Shown piece after piece: positions 18,611 through 26,370 of a stretch of 64,000 nt of DNA (the stretch's first letter is position 1; each line of letters begins with the position of its first letter). The notes under the pieces were generated by a model. It was not told the DNA's origin, searched no databases, and saw only the letters and a program-made list of their open reading frames with translations. Location: NCBI RefSeq assembly GCF_000722545.1, contig NZ_JNVM01000016.1:124001-188000 (forward strand), given 5' to 3'. Position numbers and translations under genes: made by a program. This DNA is from Paenibacillus tyrphae. GTDB lineage: Bacteria; Bacillota; Bacilli; Paenibacillales; NBRC-103111.

Positions 18611-18647
18611 TTAAAAAAGATGCTTCCGCTAGCGAGCTAGTGAAGCA
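18611..18647 (-). terminator. terminator of the tetR gene
   Basis: ATGCTTC and GAAGCAT arms pair around a 13-base loop and are followed on the minus strand by CTTTTTTAA. The tetR stop codon (18637-18639) lies in the loop. It separates tetR from the downstream SDR/hydrolase gene, which therefore probably has its own promoter. Confidence 0.65.
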
Positions 18648-19233
18648 TTTGGCAAAAGCTGCGTACCGTCGTTTCCATGACCGATAAATCTTTTTTCGTC
18701 TCGGCCAGTACGAGCGAGCCTTCCAGACAAGCGATAAACAGCGGGGCGGTCTGCTCGGGATCGAGCTGCTTGCGAAATTCCCCTTTGGCGGCGCCTTGAC
18801 GGAACAACTTGACGAGCATAGGCTGCAGCTCGGTAAAAAACAGCGCGATCCGCTCTCTCACCGGCACCGCATTTTCCGGGCACTGCAGATAGAGTGTCAC
18901 GAACGGGCAGCCGCCATGGCCGTTCCGCCGGGCTATTCCCTCGGTTAAACCGTCCAAGAACGTCATGATCCGTTCTTCCACAGACAGCTCGCTCCGGCTG
19001 AGCAGGGCGAATAAAGAACGCTCGTAGGACTCGGCCCAATAATTGACGACGGCGAGAAGCAATTCCTCCTTGCTTTTGAAATGGTAGTAAATATTCGACT
19101 TGGATACTTGGCTCTCTCGCATGACGTCATCCATGCTCGTATACGAATAGCCGCGCATAAGAAACAGACCGGCGGCCGTTTCAATCACATGCTGGCGGTT
19201 GGGCGGCGGGGAAGTGGTTTTGTTCTTGTTCAC
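18637..19233 (-). CDS. TetR/AcrR family repressor
   Basis: A 198-residue protein with the N-terminal TetR helix-turn-helix (TSMDDVMRESQVSKSNIYYHF, residues about 30-50) and a C-terminal ligand-binding domain of the YvdT/TetR_C type. The only plausible start is GTG at 19233, which has no Shine-Dalgarno sequence. A perfect-looking promoter ends 7 bases upstream (TTGACT-17-TATAGT), so the mRNA is probably leaderless. Its operator overlaps the -10 and recurs before the downstream SDR/hydrolase gene. It is divergent from the superoxide dismutase gene. Ligand unknown. Confidence 0.88.
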   Translation of the reverse strand: MNKNKTTSPPPNRQHVIETAAGLFLMRGYSYTSMDDVMRESQVSKSNIYYHFKSKEELLLAVVNYWAESYERSLFALLSRSELSVEERIMTFLDGLTEGIARRNGHGGCPFVTLYLQCPENAVPVRERIALFFTELQPMLVKLFRQGAAKGEFRKQLDPEQTAPLFIACLEGSLVLAETKKDLSVMETTVRSFCQMLH

Positions 19234-19235
19234 GT

Positions 19236-19254
19236 TTAGAACTATATAGTACTA
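19236..19254. promoter_or_regulatory. TetR operator, copy 2 (overlaps tetR -10)
   Basis: TAGTACTATATAGTTCTAA on the minus strand, an imperfect palindrome with 16 of 18 core positions symmetric. It covers the -10 of the tetR promoter, so bound repressor would block its own transcription. It differs from copy 1 at one base. Confidence 0.65.
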
Positions 19255-19269
19255 TTCAATTGGAGTCAA
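19241..19269 (-). promoter_or_regulatory. leaderless-type promoter of tetR
   Basis: On the minus strand, TTGACT (19269-19264), a 17-bp spacer and TATAGT (19246-19241) are followed by 7 bases and then the GTG start at 19233. Initiation at the usual distance would put the transcript 5' end at or next to the start codon. Confidence 0.6.
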
Positions 19270-19370
19270 GCGGTCTTCATGAACCGGTCTTGGACCGAAC
19301 GTTTATGCCCTCCGGTTTTGGTAAACAATGGTCTAAAGTAGCTTGCGGAACGTTAAGGAGGGAGCAATCT

Positions 19371-19991
19371 TTGGGAACGCGATGGAAAACCACGGCGATT
19401 TCCGCGGTATCGCTGCTTGTGCTGAGCGGCTGTCAGCACGACCTGCGGGCTTGGTTCGGACAAACGGAGAAGCCGCAGCACCGGCATGAGCCTAAGCAGA
19501 CGGAAGACAGCGCCGCCGTGATGGCGAATGAAGCGAAGGAAGCCATTCATGTGGACATCCTAGGCAAGCAGGGAACGGCGATAGGAAAGGCCAAGCTCAC
19601 GCCGGCCGGACCGGGAGGCGGCGTGCGGATCGAGCTGGAAGCGGCTTCGTTGCCGCCGGGGCCGCACGGCTTCCACGTGCATGAGACCGGCAAATGCGAG
19701 GCGCCGGACTTCGCTTCGGCCGGGGGGCACTTCAATCCCGAGGGCCGGAAGCACGGCTTGAACAATTCGGAAGGGCCTCATACCGGCGACCTTCCGAATC
19801 TTGAAGCGGATCAGCAAGGCAAGGTCAAGGCGGACTTTGTCGCCAAGCAGCTGACGCTGGAGGCAGGGAAGTCGAACTCGCTGCGCAAGTCCGGCGGCAC
19901 GGCGTTCGTTATTCACGAGAAGGCGGACGATTTTAGGACGGACCCTGCCGGCAATGCGGGCGGACGTATCGCCTGCGGCGCGATCCGGTAA
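19371..19991 (+). CDS. sodC: Cu/Zn superoxide dismutase lipoprotein
   Basis: A 206-residue extracellular lipoprotein that dismutates superoxide. A short signal ends in the lipobox LSGC (about 17-20), so Cys20 should be lipidated. The metal ligands are all visible: HVH, the bridging His in GGHFNP, Zn ligands in KHG and GPHTGD, and the fourth Cu ligand in FVIHEKADD; the C-terminal GNAGGRIACG motif is present. The TTG start at 19371 is chosen because AAGGAGGGAG precedes it and it starts directly at the signal peptide. B. subtilis YojM is the nearest familiar relative but lacks part of the Cu site. Confidence 0.88.
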   Translation: MGTRWKTTAISAVSLLVLSGCQHDLRAWFGQTEKPQHRHEPKQTEDSAAVMANEAKEAIHVDILGKQGTAIGKAKLTPAGPGGGVRIELEAASLPPGPHGFHVHETGKCEAPDFASAGGHFNPEGRKHGLNNSEGPHTGDLPNLEADQQGKVKADFVAKQLTLEAGKSNSLRKSGGTAFVIHEKADDFRTDPAGNAGGRIACGAIR

Positions 19992-19999
19992 ATAAACGG

Positions 20000-20040
20000 C
20001 GAATCGGCGGTTAAGAAGCGTACTGTCGATTCGTTTTTTT
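20000..20040. terminator. terminator between sodC and dedA
   Basis: Arms CGAATCG (20000-20006) and CGATTCG (20027-20033) pair around a 20-base loop and are followed by a run of seven T. It lies between two convergent genes; the stem is short, so strength is uncertain. Confidence 0.5.
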
Positions 20041-20048
20041 ATTCTGAT

Positions 20049-20651
20049 TTATCGTGCACGCTTAAACCACCGAAACAAGAGAAAGCCTGCCGCGACGCAG
20101 CCCAAGCCGATAAAGAACACCTTCAAATTTCGTTCGATCAGCATAAACATATGCTCCCACTGCTCTCCGAAGACATACCCTACCGCAAAAAACGAAGCGA
20201 CCCACAGCGCGGTACCGGCATACGCATAGGTCACAACCTTGCGATAAGGGACGCGGATGATACCGATAAAATATCCGAGGAACTGCCGGACTCCGGGAAT
20301 GAAAAAGGCGATTAGCAGCAGCTTGTCCCCGTACTTGTCGTAATACCGTCGCGTTTTCTCCACATGGGCCGGCTTTAGGGACAGCCATTTGCCATACCGC
20401 TCGATCAGCGGCATGCCAACCTTGTACCCGATCCAATAAGTCACGGTCACGCCGATGAACGCCCCTGTCAGCGCCGCAGCAAAGGCAGGGAGCCACGAGA
20501 GCACGCCTTTGAACGACAAATAACCGGTATAGGCCAAGGTGCTGTTTCCCGGAGGAATCGGCAGCGCAATAAAATCCAAAGGCAGACCGATCAGTAATAC
20601 GAAATATCCGTACTGCTCAAACAACTGCTGGACGACTTGCAACAGGTTCAT
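20049..20651 (-). CDS. DedA family membrane protein
   Basis: A 200-residue integral membrane protein with the DedA/VTT pattern: hydrophobic helices with re-entrant loop residues (GLPLDFIALPIPPG), then FFIPGVRQFLGYFIGIIRVPYRKV, the conserved F/W-x-PGxR-type motif. The family takes part in flipping phospholipid head groups such as undecaprenyl phosphate or phosphatidylethanolamine; which lipid is unknown here. ATG is preceded by GAGGAGAGG. It is convergent with sodC and divergent from the DUF3900 gene. Confidence 0.9.
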   Translation of the reverse strand: MNLLQVVQQLFEQYGYFVLLIGLPLDFIALPIPPGNSTLAYTGYLSFKGVLSWLPAFAAALTGAFIGVTVTYWIGYKVGMPLIERYGKWLSLKPAHVEKTRRYYDKYGDKLLLIAFFIPGVRQFLGYFIGIIRVPYRKVVTYAYAGTALWVASFFAVGYVFGEQWEHMFMLIERNLKVFFIGLGCVAAGFLLFRWFKRAR

Positions 20652-20876
20652 CTCTACCTCTCCTCATCACTCCATTCCTTTTATCATAGTAGATCTTACG
20701 AGTAAATAAAACCCGAAGGATTTCTGAACGAAGTCCTAAATAAATCTGAATGTTATCTTAAGCTTGGGGCGGGCAAGTTCGAACTTTTTACCTCTATGAC
20801 AGGGGGCGGCCTTGTAGTATACTAAAATTCGGCCTTTTTACGGCTTGATTCAGATACGACAGAAGGGACGCTCAAG

Positions 20877-21965
20877 ATGAGATTTGACGTGGACTATATT
20901 TCGTTTTTTGTCATTCAAGTGGACGGGGAGGACGGAACGCCGGGCAAGCGCAGCAAGCACTACGTTACCATGGACGGTGACGATTACGCGTCGTGCGAGC
21001 TCAGCGGATTTCTGGACGGCGAGTTCGCCAAAACGGCGAAGCGCAAGGCCGAGCATCATGCCAAAGCCGATCAGGTGCCGACCAAAATCGGTCGTTTCGC
21101 GGTCGAGCCCGGGTACGACCTGGACAGCAACCCGAATTACAACTTGTTCGCCAGATTGCGAGCCGCCGAGACGCTAGAGCATTTCAAGGGGCATGCGGAT
21201 GAGCTCGTCACAACTTATATGGATGCCAGCGCGATTCGCGGCGGGGCCATGTTTATCGTGCGCGCAAGGCTCAGTCAATATTCTGACGAGCCGTTCCTGT
21301 TCGTGTTCAAATGCGACTTCGAGCAAAAGATCGCGCGCATTACGGACGAGCGGAGTCTGCTCAATAAAGTCGAGATGGCGATCAACGCCAAAAATATGAA
21401 GTCGATCATGTACCCTTATATGCCGGAACCGGGGATGACGGAGCTGTGGGAGCTGAAAATCCACCAGTCGTCCCATGCGCGGTACTTCGAGGATTTTTTG
21501 AAATACGTCGAATATGAAAAATCCGTGCCCGAGCTGATGAACGAGCAGGTGTTCGGCTTCGTGCAGCAGTATGTCGAGGAGGTATTCGAAGACCAGCCGG
21601 AGGCCAAAGAGCGGGAGCTTGAGGCGATGGAGCTGTGGGCGTGCAGCGAACAGCGCGAGCTGCAGGAGAAATGGGATCAGACGCAGGTGATGGAAGCGAC
21701 GTCTGTTATGGTCGAGCAAAAACCGGACCTCGAAATGAAGCTCAAGCTCGGCCACATGTCCGTCCGCGCCTTGCTGGCCGATTTCGGCGACCGATTGCAT
21801 ATCGCCAAGCTTGGCGACCGCTACGTCGTCGTGCTGGAGGGCGATTTGCAGTTCGACCGGGGGATTTCGCCGGTGGAGCTGCTGGCTCCGGAGCCGCTGG
21901 AATCGCTGATGGAACGGCTCAAGCGGAAAGCGGCGGAGGAAGAGCGCGAAGGGATCTATGCGTAG
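20877..21965 (+). CDS. DUF3900 domain-containing protein
   Basis: A 362-residue soluble acidic protein that resembles the DUF3900 family of Bacilli, including the segments VPTKIGRFAVEPGYDLDSNPNYN and GGAMFIVRARLSQYSDEPFLFVFKCDFE. The family has no assigned function. The C-terminus is charged and helical. The ATG is preceded by AGAAGGGA 8 bases upstream. It stands alone, divergent from dedA, with a good terminator after it. The 225-bp upstream gap holds a TATACT-like element near 20817 but no clear -35. Confidence 0.8.
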   Translation: MRFDVDYISFFVIQVDGEDGTPGKRSKHYVTMDGDDYASCELSGFLDGEFAKTAKRKAEHHAKADQVPTKIGRFAVEPGYDLDSNPNYNLFARLRAAETLEHFKGHADELVTTYMDASAIRGGAMFIVRARLSQYSDEPFLFVFKCDFEQKIARITDERSLLNKVEMAINAKNMKSIMYPYMPEPGMTELWELKIHQSSHARYFEDFLKYVEYEKSVPELMNEQVFGFVQQYVEEVFEDQPEAKERELEAMELWACSEQRELQEKWDQTQVMEATSVMVEQKPDLEMKLKLGHMSVRALLADFGDRLHIAKLGDRYVVVLEGDLQFDRGISPVELLAPEPLESLMERLKRKAAEEEREGIYA

Positions 21966-21988
21966 ACGGCCGATAGCGCCATTATGCG

Positions 21989-22038
21989 CTGCCGCAGCGT
22001 GCGTCTCATTTGGCGCAAGCTGCGGCAGTTTTATTTTT
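21989..22038 (+). terminator. terminator of the DUF3900 gene
   Basis: Ten-base perfect arms CTGCCGCAGC (21989-21998) and GCTGCGGCAG (22019-22028) are followed by TTTTATTTTT. Confidence 0.85.
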
Positions 22039-22055
22039 CACACCGCAAGTAAAAA

Positions 22056-22085
22056 TTGACAGACAGTCAGTCAAAAAAATATAAT
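22056..22085 (+). promoter_or_regulatory. promoter with TetR-type operator, reading antisense into tetR
   Basis: TTGACA (22056-22061), 18 bp and TATAAT (22080-22085) form a near-consensus promoter. The 19-bp element TTGACAGACAGTCAGTCAA (22056-22074) is a near-perfect palindrome covering the -35 and spacer. A related element lies before the tetR gene at 22833-22851 (15 of 19 match). The promoter points into the 3' end of the minus-strand tetR gene and has no sense gene directly behind it. Confidence 0.6.
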
Positions 22086-22121
22086 GAAAACAACCTCCGG
22101 TTAAAGGCCCGCATAAAATTG

Positions 22122-22769
22122 TTAGCTCAGACGAACGACTGCGGCTTTTTCTCTGAGCAATGCGAGCTCGAAGGTGCCTGGCGGTACGCCGAACAGCCCT
22201 TCCAAAACCGGTTGGATTGCCGTAATTCGTACAATTCTTTCCTCTTTCGTCCAATCGAACAGGGAAGGATTGATCCATTGATGGAAAGAGGTGAGGAAAA
22301 ATTCCGCGATCAGTGTAGGATTTGAGACGGAAAATAGCTGCTCCTCATTTCCCTGCGTAATGATGTCTGCAATGATCGACGTGAATCTGCAAATCATTTG
22401 AATGTCCGCTTTTCGGCGGAGCACGGCGTTATTCGGGTGATGCAGATAGCTGAACATCTCGTTATGGCCGTACGGATCGTCCAGCTCGAACGCCATGACC
22501 CAAGCGATTTTATGGTAAGCGGACAGGCCGGGGGCGTATGCAACCCGGGCAAACATTCCGTAAATGTAGCCGAGCTGCCTGTCCACCAAGGCATCGGCAA
22601 GAGCTTCTTTGGATTCGAAATAATAATAGAGCGTGCCTTGCGCCACTTTCATTTTTTTGACGATGTCAATGGTCGATGTATGCTCGTAGCCTTTTTGACG
22701 GAATAACTCCTCTGCAGCATCCAGAATTTCTTTCCGGCGTTCCTGAGGGTCTTTGGCTATTCTTGGCAT
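22122..22769 (-). CDS. TetR/AcrR family regulator
   Basis: A 215-residue repressor-type protein. The N-terminal domain (RKEILDAAEELFRQKGYE, TSTIDIVKKMKVAQGTLYYYF) is a standard TetR helix-turn-helix; the C-terminal half is a helical effector domain. The ATG follows GAGGTGAT. It is divergent from an M24 peptidase gene that precedes a peptide importer, so it may control peptide use. Its own promoter is likely TTGACT (22818-22813 on the minus strand) with a TTAAAT-type -10. Candidate operators flank the gene on both sides. Ligand unknown. Confidence 0.9.
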   Translation of the reverse strand: MPRIAKDPQERRKEILDAAEELFRQKGYEHTSTIDIVKKMKVAQGTLYYYFESKEALADALVDRQLGYIYGMFARVAYAPGLSAYHKIAWVMAFELDDPYGHNEMFSYLHHPNNAVLRRKADIQMICRFTSIIADIITQGNEEQLFSVSNPTLIAEFFLTSFHQWINPSLFDWTKEERIVRITAIQPVLEGLFGVPPGTFELALLREKAAVVRLS

Positions 22770-22832
22770 GGGGGATCACCTCACGTAATATTTAAACATT
22801 TGCTAGAAAAGCAGTCAAACGAGGAATATTAA

Positions 22833-22851
22833 TTGAGTGATAGTCAGTCGA
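22833..22851. promoter_or_regulatory. TetR-type operator in the tetR/M24 divergent region
   Basis: TTGAGTGATAGTCAGTCGA matches the palindrome at 22056-22074 in 15 of 19 positions. It sits about 64 bases before the M24 peptidase ATG, where a -35 would be, and just upstream of the tetR -35. Control of both genes is inferred. Confidence 0.55.
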
Positions 22852-22914
22852 TTATTTTTTTGTGAATCAGTAAATCAGCAAAAAAATTCGTCAATCCTCA
22901 GGAGGTCTCATTCT

Positions 22915-24174
22915 ATGAAAAATGATCCTATCGAAAGCAAAACCCGGACGAAACCGTTCACCGAGCTCGACATGACCTTCGAACGCATTCCTTACGATTG
23001 GGAGAGCCGGAAGGAATGGCTGCAGATGCCGTTCCCGCTCGAAGAATATCAAATGCGCATAGCGAAGGTCAGGCAGGAGATGAGCAGGGAAGGACTTGAC
23101 GCGCTGCTTATCTATGGGGCGCCGGGGATGCTCAATGGCGATGTGCGTTGGATTTCGAATTTTCTCACTGCTATCGGCAACACGGTCGTTGTGCTGCCCC
23201 GGGAAGGCGCTGCGATGCTGACGACCAATTCGATTCTGCATTCGGCCCCGATGCACTCCTTCGTCCATCAGACTTGGATCGAGGATGTCCGGCCGGCCCA
23301 CCTGCCGGGAACGGTCAAAAACCCCGAAGGCATCGGCAAGCATGTATGCCGTTTCCTCCAGGAGCGCAAGCTGGAAGACGGGCGTATCGGCTTGGTGGGC
23401 GAGATGTTCTTCGCGGCGCCGATCCTTGATGAGCTTCGCGCCAAGCTTCCGAAGGCGGAGATTGTATCCGGCTCTCGCGCTTATATGGCCGCTAAACAGA
23501 TCAAGAGCCATCGCGAAATCGCGGTCATGGAGCAAGTGGGCATGGCTACGGCGGCCGGACTCGAAGCGGTGATGGAGTTGGCCAAGCCGGGGGTAAGCGA
23601 GCTTGAACTATCGGCGGCCGCGCATCAGGCGGTAGCGGGAATGGCCGACTGGGTCGTGCATTGCATGATCGCAAGCGGGCCGCGTTCCGGGCTCAAGCAT
23701 CTTTATCCCTCACCGAGAAAGCTTGAAGACGGGGACATGGTCTTCCTAGACTTGGGCGCTCATTACCAAGGCTATAATACTGACACCGCCCGCACGTTTT
23801 GCGCCGGCACGATCGGCAAGAGACAGCGCGAGGTTCTGCAATGCGGTTTGGATATGTTCGAAGCCGCTCTGGAGGCAGCGAAGCCTGGTGTACGCGTGGC
23901 CGAGCTGCAGCATATTGCCCAAAGCGTCGCAGAAGAGTACGGTTACGGAGAGCACTATTGGCCGACCGGCTTCGGTCACGGCATCGGCACGAATATCGCC
24001 GAGCTTCCCGATTTGCATTGGAAAAGCGAGACCGTCCTGCAGCCAGGACACATCTTCGCTCTGGAGCCGATGATTGTCATTCACGGGTTCGGATGCGGAG
24101 TCATCGAGGACCAGATCCTGATCACCGAAAGCGGCGCCCGCTCGCTGACCCCCGCCAGAAGAAAGCTTTGGTGA
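22915..24174 (+). CDS. M24 family metallopeptidase (Xaa-Pro aminopeptidase-like)
   Basis: A 419-residue protein with a creatinase-type N-terminal domain (about 40-170) and a pita-bread peptidase domain. The dinuclear metal ligands are visible: two Asp in FLDLGAHYQGYNTDTAR, His in GFGHGIGTN, Glu in FALEPMI and Glu in GVIEDQI. It should release an N-terminal residue before proline from peptides. ATG is preceded by CAGGAGGT. An in-frame upstream extension to 22837 would include the operator and is rejected. Downstream lies the peptide importer, so it may process imported peptides. Confidence 0.9.
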   Translation: MKNDPIESKTRTKPFTELDMTFERIPYDWESRKEWLQMPFPLEEYQMRIAKVRQEMSREGLDALLIYGAPGMLNGDVRWISNFLTAIGNTVVVLPREGAAMLTTNSILHSAPMHSFVHQTWIEDVRPAHLPGTVKNPEGIGKHVCRFLQERKLEDGRIGLVGEMFFAAPILDELRAKLPKAEIVSGSRAYMAAKQIKSHREIAVMEQVGMATAAGLEAVMELAKPGVSELELSAAAHQAVAGMADWVVHCMIASGPRSGLKHLYPSPRKLEDGDMVFLDLGAHYQGYNTDTARTFCAGTIGKRQREVLQCGLDMFEAALEAAKPGVRVAELQHIAQSVAEEYGYGEHYWPTGFGHGIGTNIAELPDLHWKSETVLQPGHIFALEPMIVIHGFGCGVIEDQILITESGARSLTPARRKLW

Positions 24175-24194
24175 GGACCACCGCTTCATATGCC

Positions 24195-24219
24195 GACGCG
24201 CGCAATCCCGGCGCGCGTC
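24195..24219. other. GC-rich hairpin after the M24 gene
   Basis: GACGCGCGC and GCGCGCGTC arms are perfectly complementary around a 7-base loop. No T run follows, so it is more likely an mRNA 3'-end stabiliser or a weak terminator. It is the first element in the 441-bp gap 24175-24615, which contains no gene. Confidence 0.45.
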
Positions 24220-24374
24220 GTGGCACCGACTTCTCCTTCCGACGAAGCCGTTCCGCACCGGTTTTGTACATCCCGTTTACAGACCACCCGAATCTGTTTC
24301 CCCGCATACCGACATCGCCCAAAACAAATGATTCCCTCCTGCCGCATACATTCCAAAAAACAACAGAAAAACAA

Positions 24375-24415
24375 TTGACTTCAAACCTAAATCAATGGTA
24401 ATATCTTCGATATTA
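24375..24415 (+). promoter_or_regulatory. promoter with palindromic operator, peptide importer operon
   Basis: TTGACT (24375-24380), 18 bp and TAATAT (24399-24404) form a promoter about 210 bases before the substrate-binding protein. The -10 is one arm of the perfect palindrome TAATATCTTCGATATTA (24399-24415), so a repressor could bind over it. The leader then contains an A/T-rich imperfect hairpin (about 24493-24539). Which protein binds is unknown. Confidence 0.5.
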
Positions 24416-24615
24416 ACAGCGCGGTAATAAATAGGCTGATTTGTAATCGCTTACCTAAGGTTTACTATGGTTTAACTGAACAAAAAAGGCTTTATTTCTC
24501 TATTTTATTAACGACAGTGGAGAAAATAAAAGAGAAAGGAGTAGGCTTACGTCAATTTTAGTTTGGAAGCGCAAACAGGAAAAATTATCAAATGATCAAT
24601 CCGGAGGGGTTTTGC

Positions 24616-26268
24616 ATGAAAAAATGGGCATTTTATTTCGTTAGCTTATGGTTAATGTTCAGCGTGTTGTTGTCCGGCTGCAATTTTACCGGCGAAGCTC
24701 CCCAAGGCGCAGAATCGCCAAGCGGCCAAACCTCCTCGAAAGACGGGGAGCAGCCGTCAAGCGGAAAAGCAATCACCTTACCCGTGGAAACGGAAATTAC
24801 GGATTTGAACCAGTTTTCCGCGTCTGACAATGTTGCGTTCGCCATTCTGAACAACGTCAACGAAGGGCTGTACCGTCTGGACCAAAAAAACGTGCCGCAG
24901 CCGGCCATGGCCAAAGGGGTAGACATATCCAAAGACGGATTAACCTACACCTTTACGCTGCGCGATGGCGTGAAATGGAGCAACGGCAGCCCGGTGACGG
25001 CGGCGGATTTCAAATTTGCGTGGCTCGGCTCGATGAAGCCGGAAACGTCGCTTAGCGGGTACGCCTTTATTTTGACGGATTATATTGAGGGCGGAGCGGA
25101 GTACGCCGAAGGCAAAGCGACGGATGTTTCCGGCATTATGGTGAAGGATGACAAGACGCTCGCGGTCAAGCTGAAAAATCCGACGCCTTTTTTCCTCCGC
25201 CTGGTTTCCTTTATTCCGTATTACCCGTTGAACGATAAGTTCGTGAAGGAAAAAGGAAAAGACTTCGCGCTGAAACCGGAAAATATGCTGTACAACGGGC
25301 CTTTCGTGCTCACTCAATTCGATCCGGCCGGCGGCGCGGTATTGGAGAAAAACCCGAATTACTGGGACAACGGCTCGGTGAAGCTGGATAAAGTCAATAT
25401 TAAAGTGGTGAAAGAAATGAGCACCGCTTTGAACTTGTATAAGGTCGGGGAACTGGATCGGGTGAATTTGTCGTCCGCCGATGTGAGCGCTAACAAAACG
25501 AATCCCGAATTCGGCACCGACATCGAATTTGCGACGACCTACCTGCAATTCAACTTGAAAGCCGGCGACGTATCCAACCCGAACATCCGGAAAGCGCTTC
25601 AATTGGCTTACGACAGCAAGGTGCTGGAGCAGCTTTTGAATAACGGGTCGAAGGGAGCCGTAGGACTGATCCCCGATCTCATGAACGGAGCGGGCGGCAA
25701 ATCGTTCCGAGACATGCAGGGAAAGGTGATTGCACCGGACGCTGCCAAGGCCAAGGAGCTGTGGGCTCAAGGGATGAAGGAGCTCGGTCATGCGCCGAAA
25801 ATCAAGCTGCTGGTGTTGGATGACACGGTGAATAAAGATGTCGGCACGTTCCTGCAAAGCGAATTCAAGAAAAATCTTGGTGCCGAGATCGAGATCGAGT
25901 CGATGCCGAAGAAAGCCCGCAACAAGCTGATGGACGATAGCAGCTATCAGATGGCCGTCACCGCATGGGGAGCCGATTACGACGACGCCATGACGTATCT
26001 GGATCTCTGGATCAACCATACGCCTTATCGCGGGAACTACAACAATCCGAAGTACGACCGTCTGATTGCGGAAGCCAAGAAGGAAGCCGATGAAGCGAAG
26101 CGCGCGGAAATGCTGCTGCAGGCGGAAAAAATGTTAGTCGGCGAAGATGCGGTCGTGGCACCATTATTTTATAAAGGTCACGCCTTCCTCCAGAAAAAAA
26201 ATATCGAGGGACTTGTTTATCACCCTTATGGCGCGTCGTGGGATTTCAAATATGCGGCCAAAAAATAA
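24616..26268 (+). CDS. peptide ABC transporter substrate-binding lipoprotein
   Basis: A 550-residue OppA/DppA-type (SBP_bac_5) protein anchored outside the membrane. The signal peptide ends with lipobox LLSGC (about residues 15-19). The family core is clear (GLTYTFTLRDGVKWSNGSPVTAADFKFAW). It binds oligopeptides and delivers them to the permeases that follow. The ATG at 24616 has GGAGGGG 6 bases upstream and starts at the signal peptide; the in-frame ATG at 24592 lacks a site. A hairpin after the stop probably lets this gene be made in excess of the rest of the operon. Confidence 0.93.
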   Translation: MKKWAFYFVSLWLMFSVLLSGCNFTGEAPQGAESPSGQTSSKDGEQPSSGKAITLPVETEITDLNQFSASDNVAFAILNNVNEGLYRLDQKNVPQPAMAKGVDISKDGLTYTFTLRDGVKWSNGSPVTAADFKFAWLGSMKPETSLSGYAFILTDYIEGGAEYAEGKATDVSGIMVKDDKTLAVKLKNPTPFFLRLVSFIPYYPLNDKFVKEKGKDFALKPENMLYNGPFVLTQFDPAGGAVLEKNPNYWDNGSVKLDKVNIKVVKEMSTALNLYKVGELDRVNLSSADVSANKTNPEFGTDIEFATTYLQFNLKAGDVSNPNIRKALQLAYDSKVLEQLLNNGSKGAVGLIPDLMNGAGGKSFRDMQGKVIAPDAAKAKELWAQGMKELGHAPKIKLLVLDDTVNKDVGTFLQSEFKKNLGAEIEIESMPKKARNKLMDDSSYQMAVTAWGADYDDAMTYLDLWINHTPYRGNYNNPKYDRLIAEAKKEADEAKRAEMLLQAEKMLVGEDAVVAPLFYKGHAFLQKKNIEGLVYHPYGASWDFKYAAKK

Positions 26269-26287
26269 CGATGAATCATGAGGATCG

Positions 26288-26313
26288 GGAGAGAAAGCGG
26301 GTTCTTTCTCTCC
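26288..26313 (+). terminator. intercistronic hairpin after the binding-protein gene
   Basis: GGAGAGAAAG (26288-26297) and CTTTCTCTCC (26304-26313) form a 10-bp stem with a 6-base loop, with TTTCC after it. It lies between the binding protein and the first permease. Such hairpins in importer operons stabilise upstream mRNA or partly terminate. Confidence 0.6.
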
Positions 26314-26370
26314 TTTCCTGTATGCCGACGTGGCGTGAAGATGTGAAGATCGGTACAAAGAGGTGCTGGA

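Noticed and set aside
22056..22325. 89-codon open frame behind the promoter at 22056
   Set aside because: It would start within the promoter itself and runs antisense to tetR; no ribosome site and no family resemblance.
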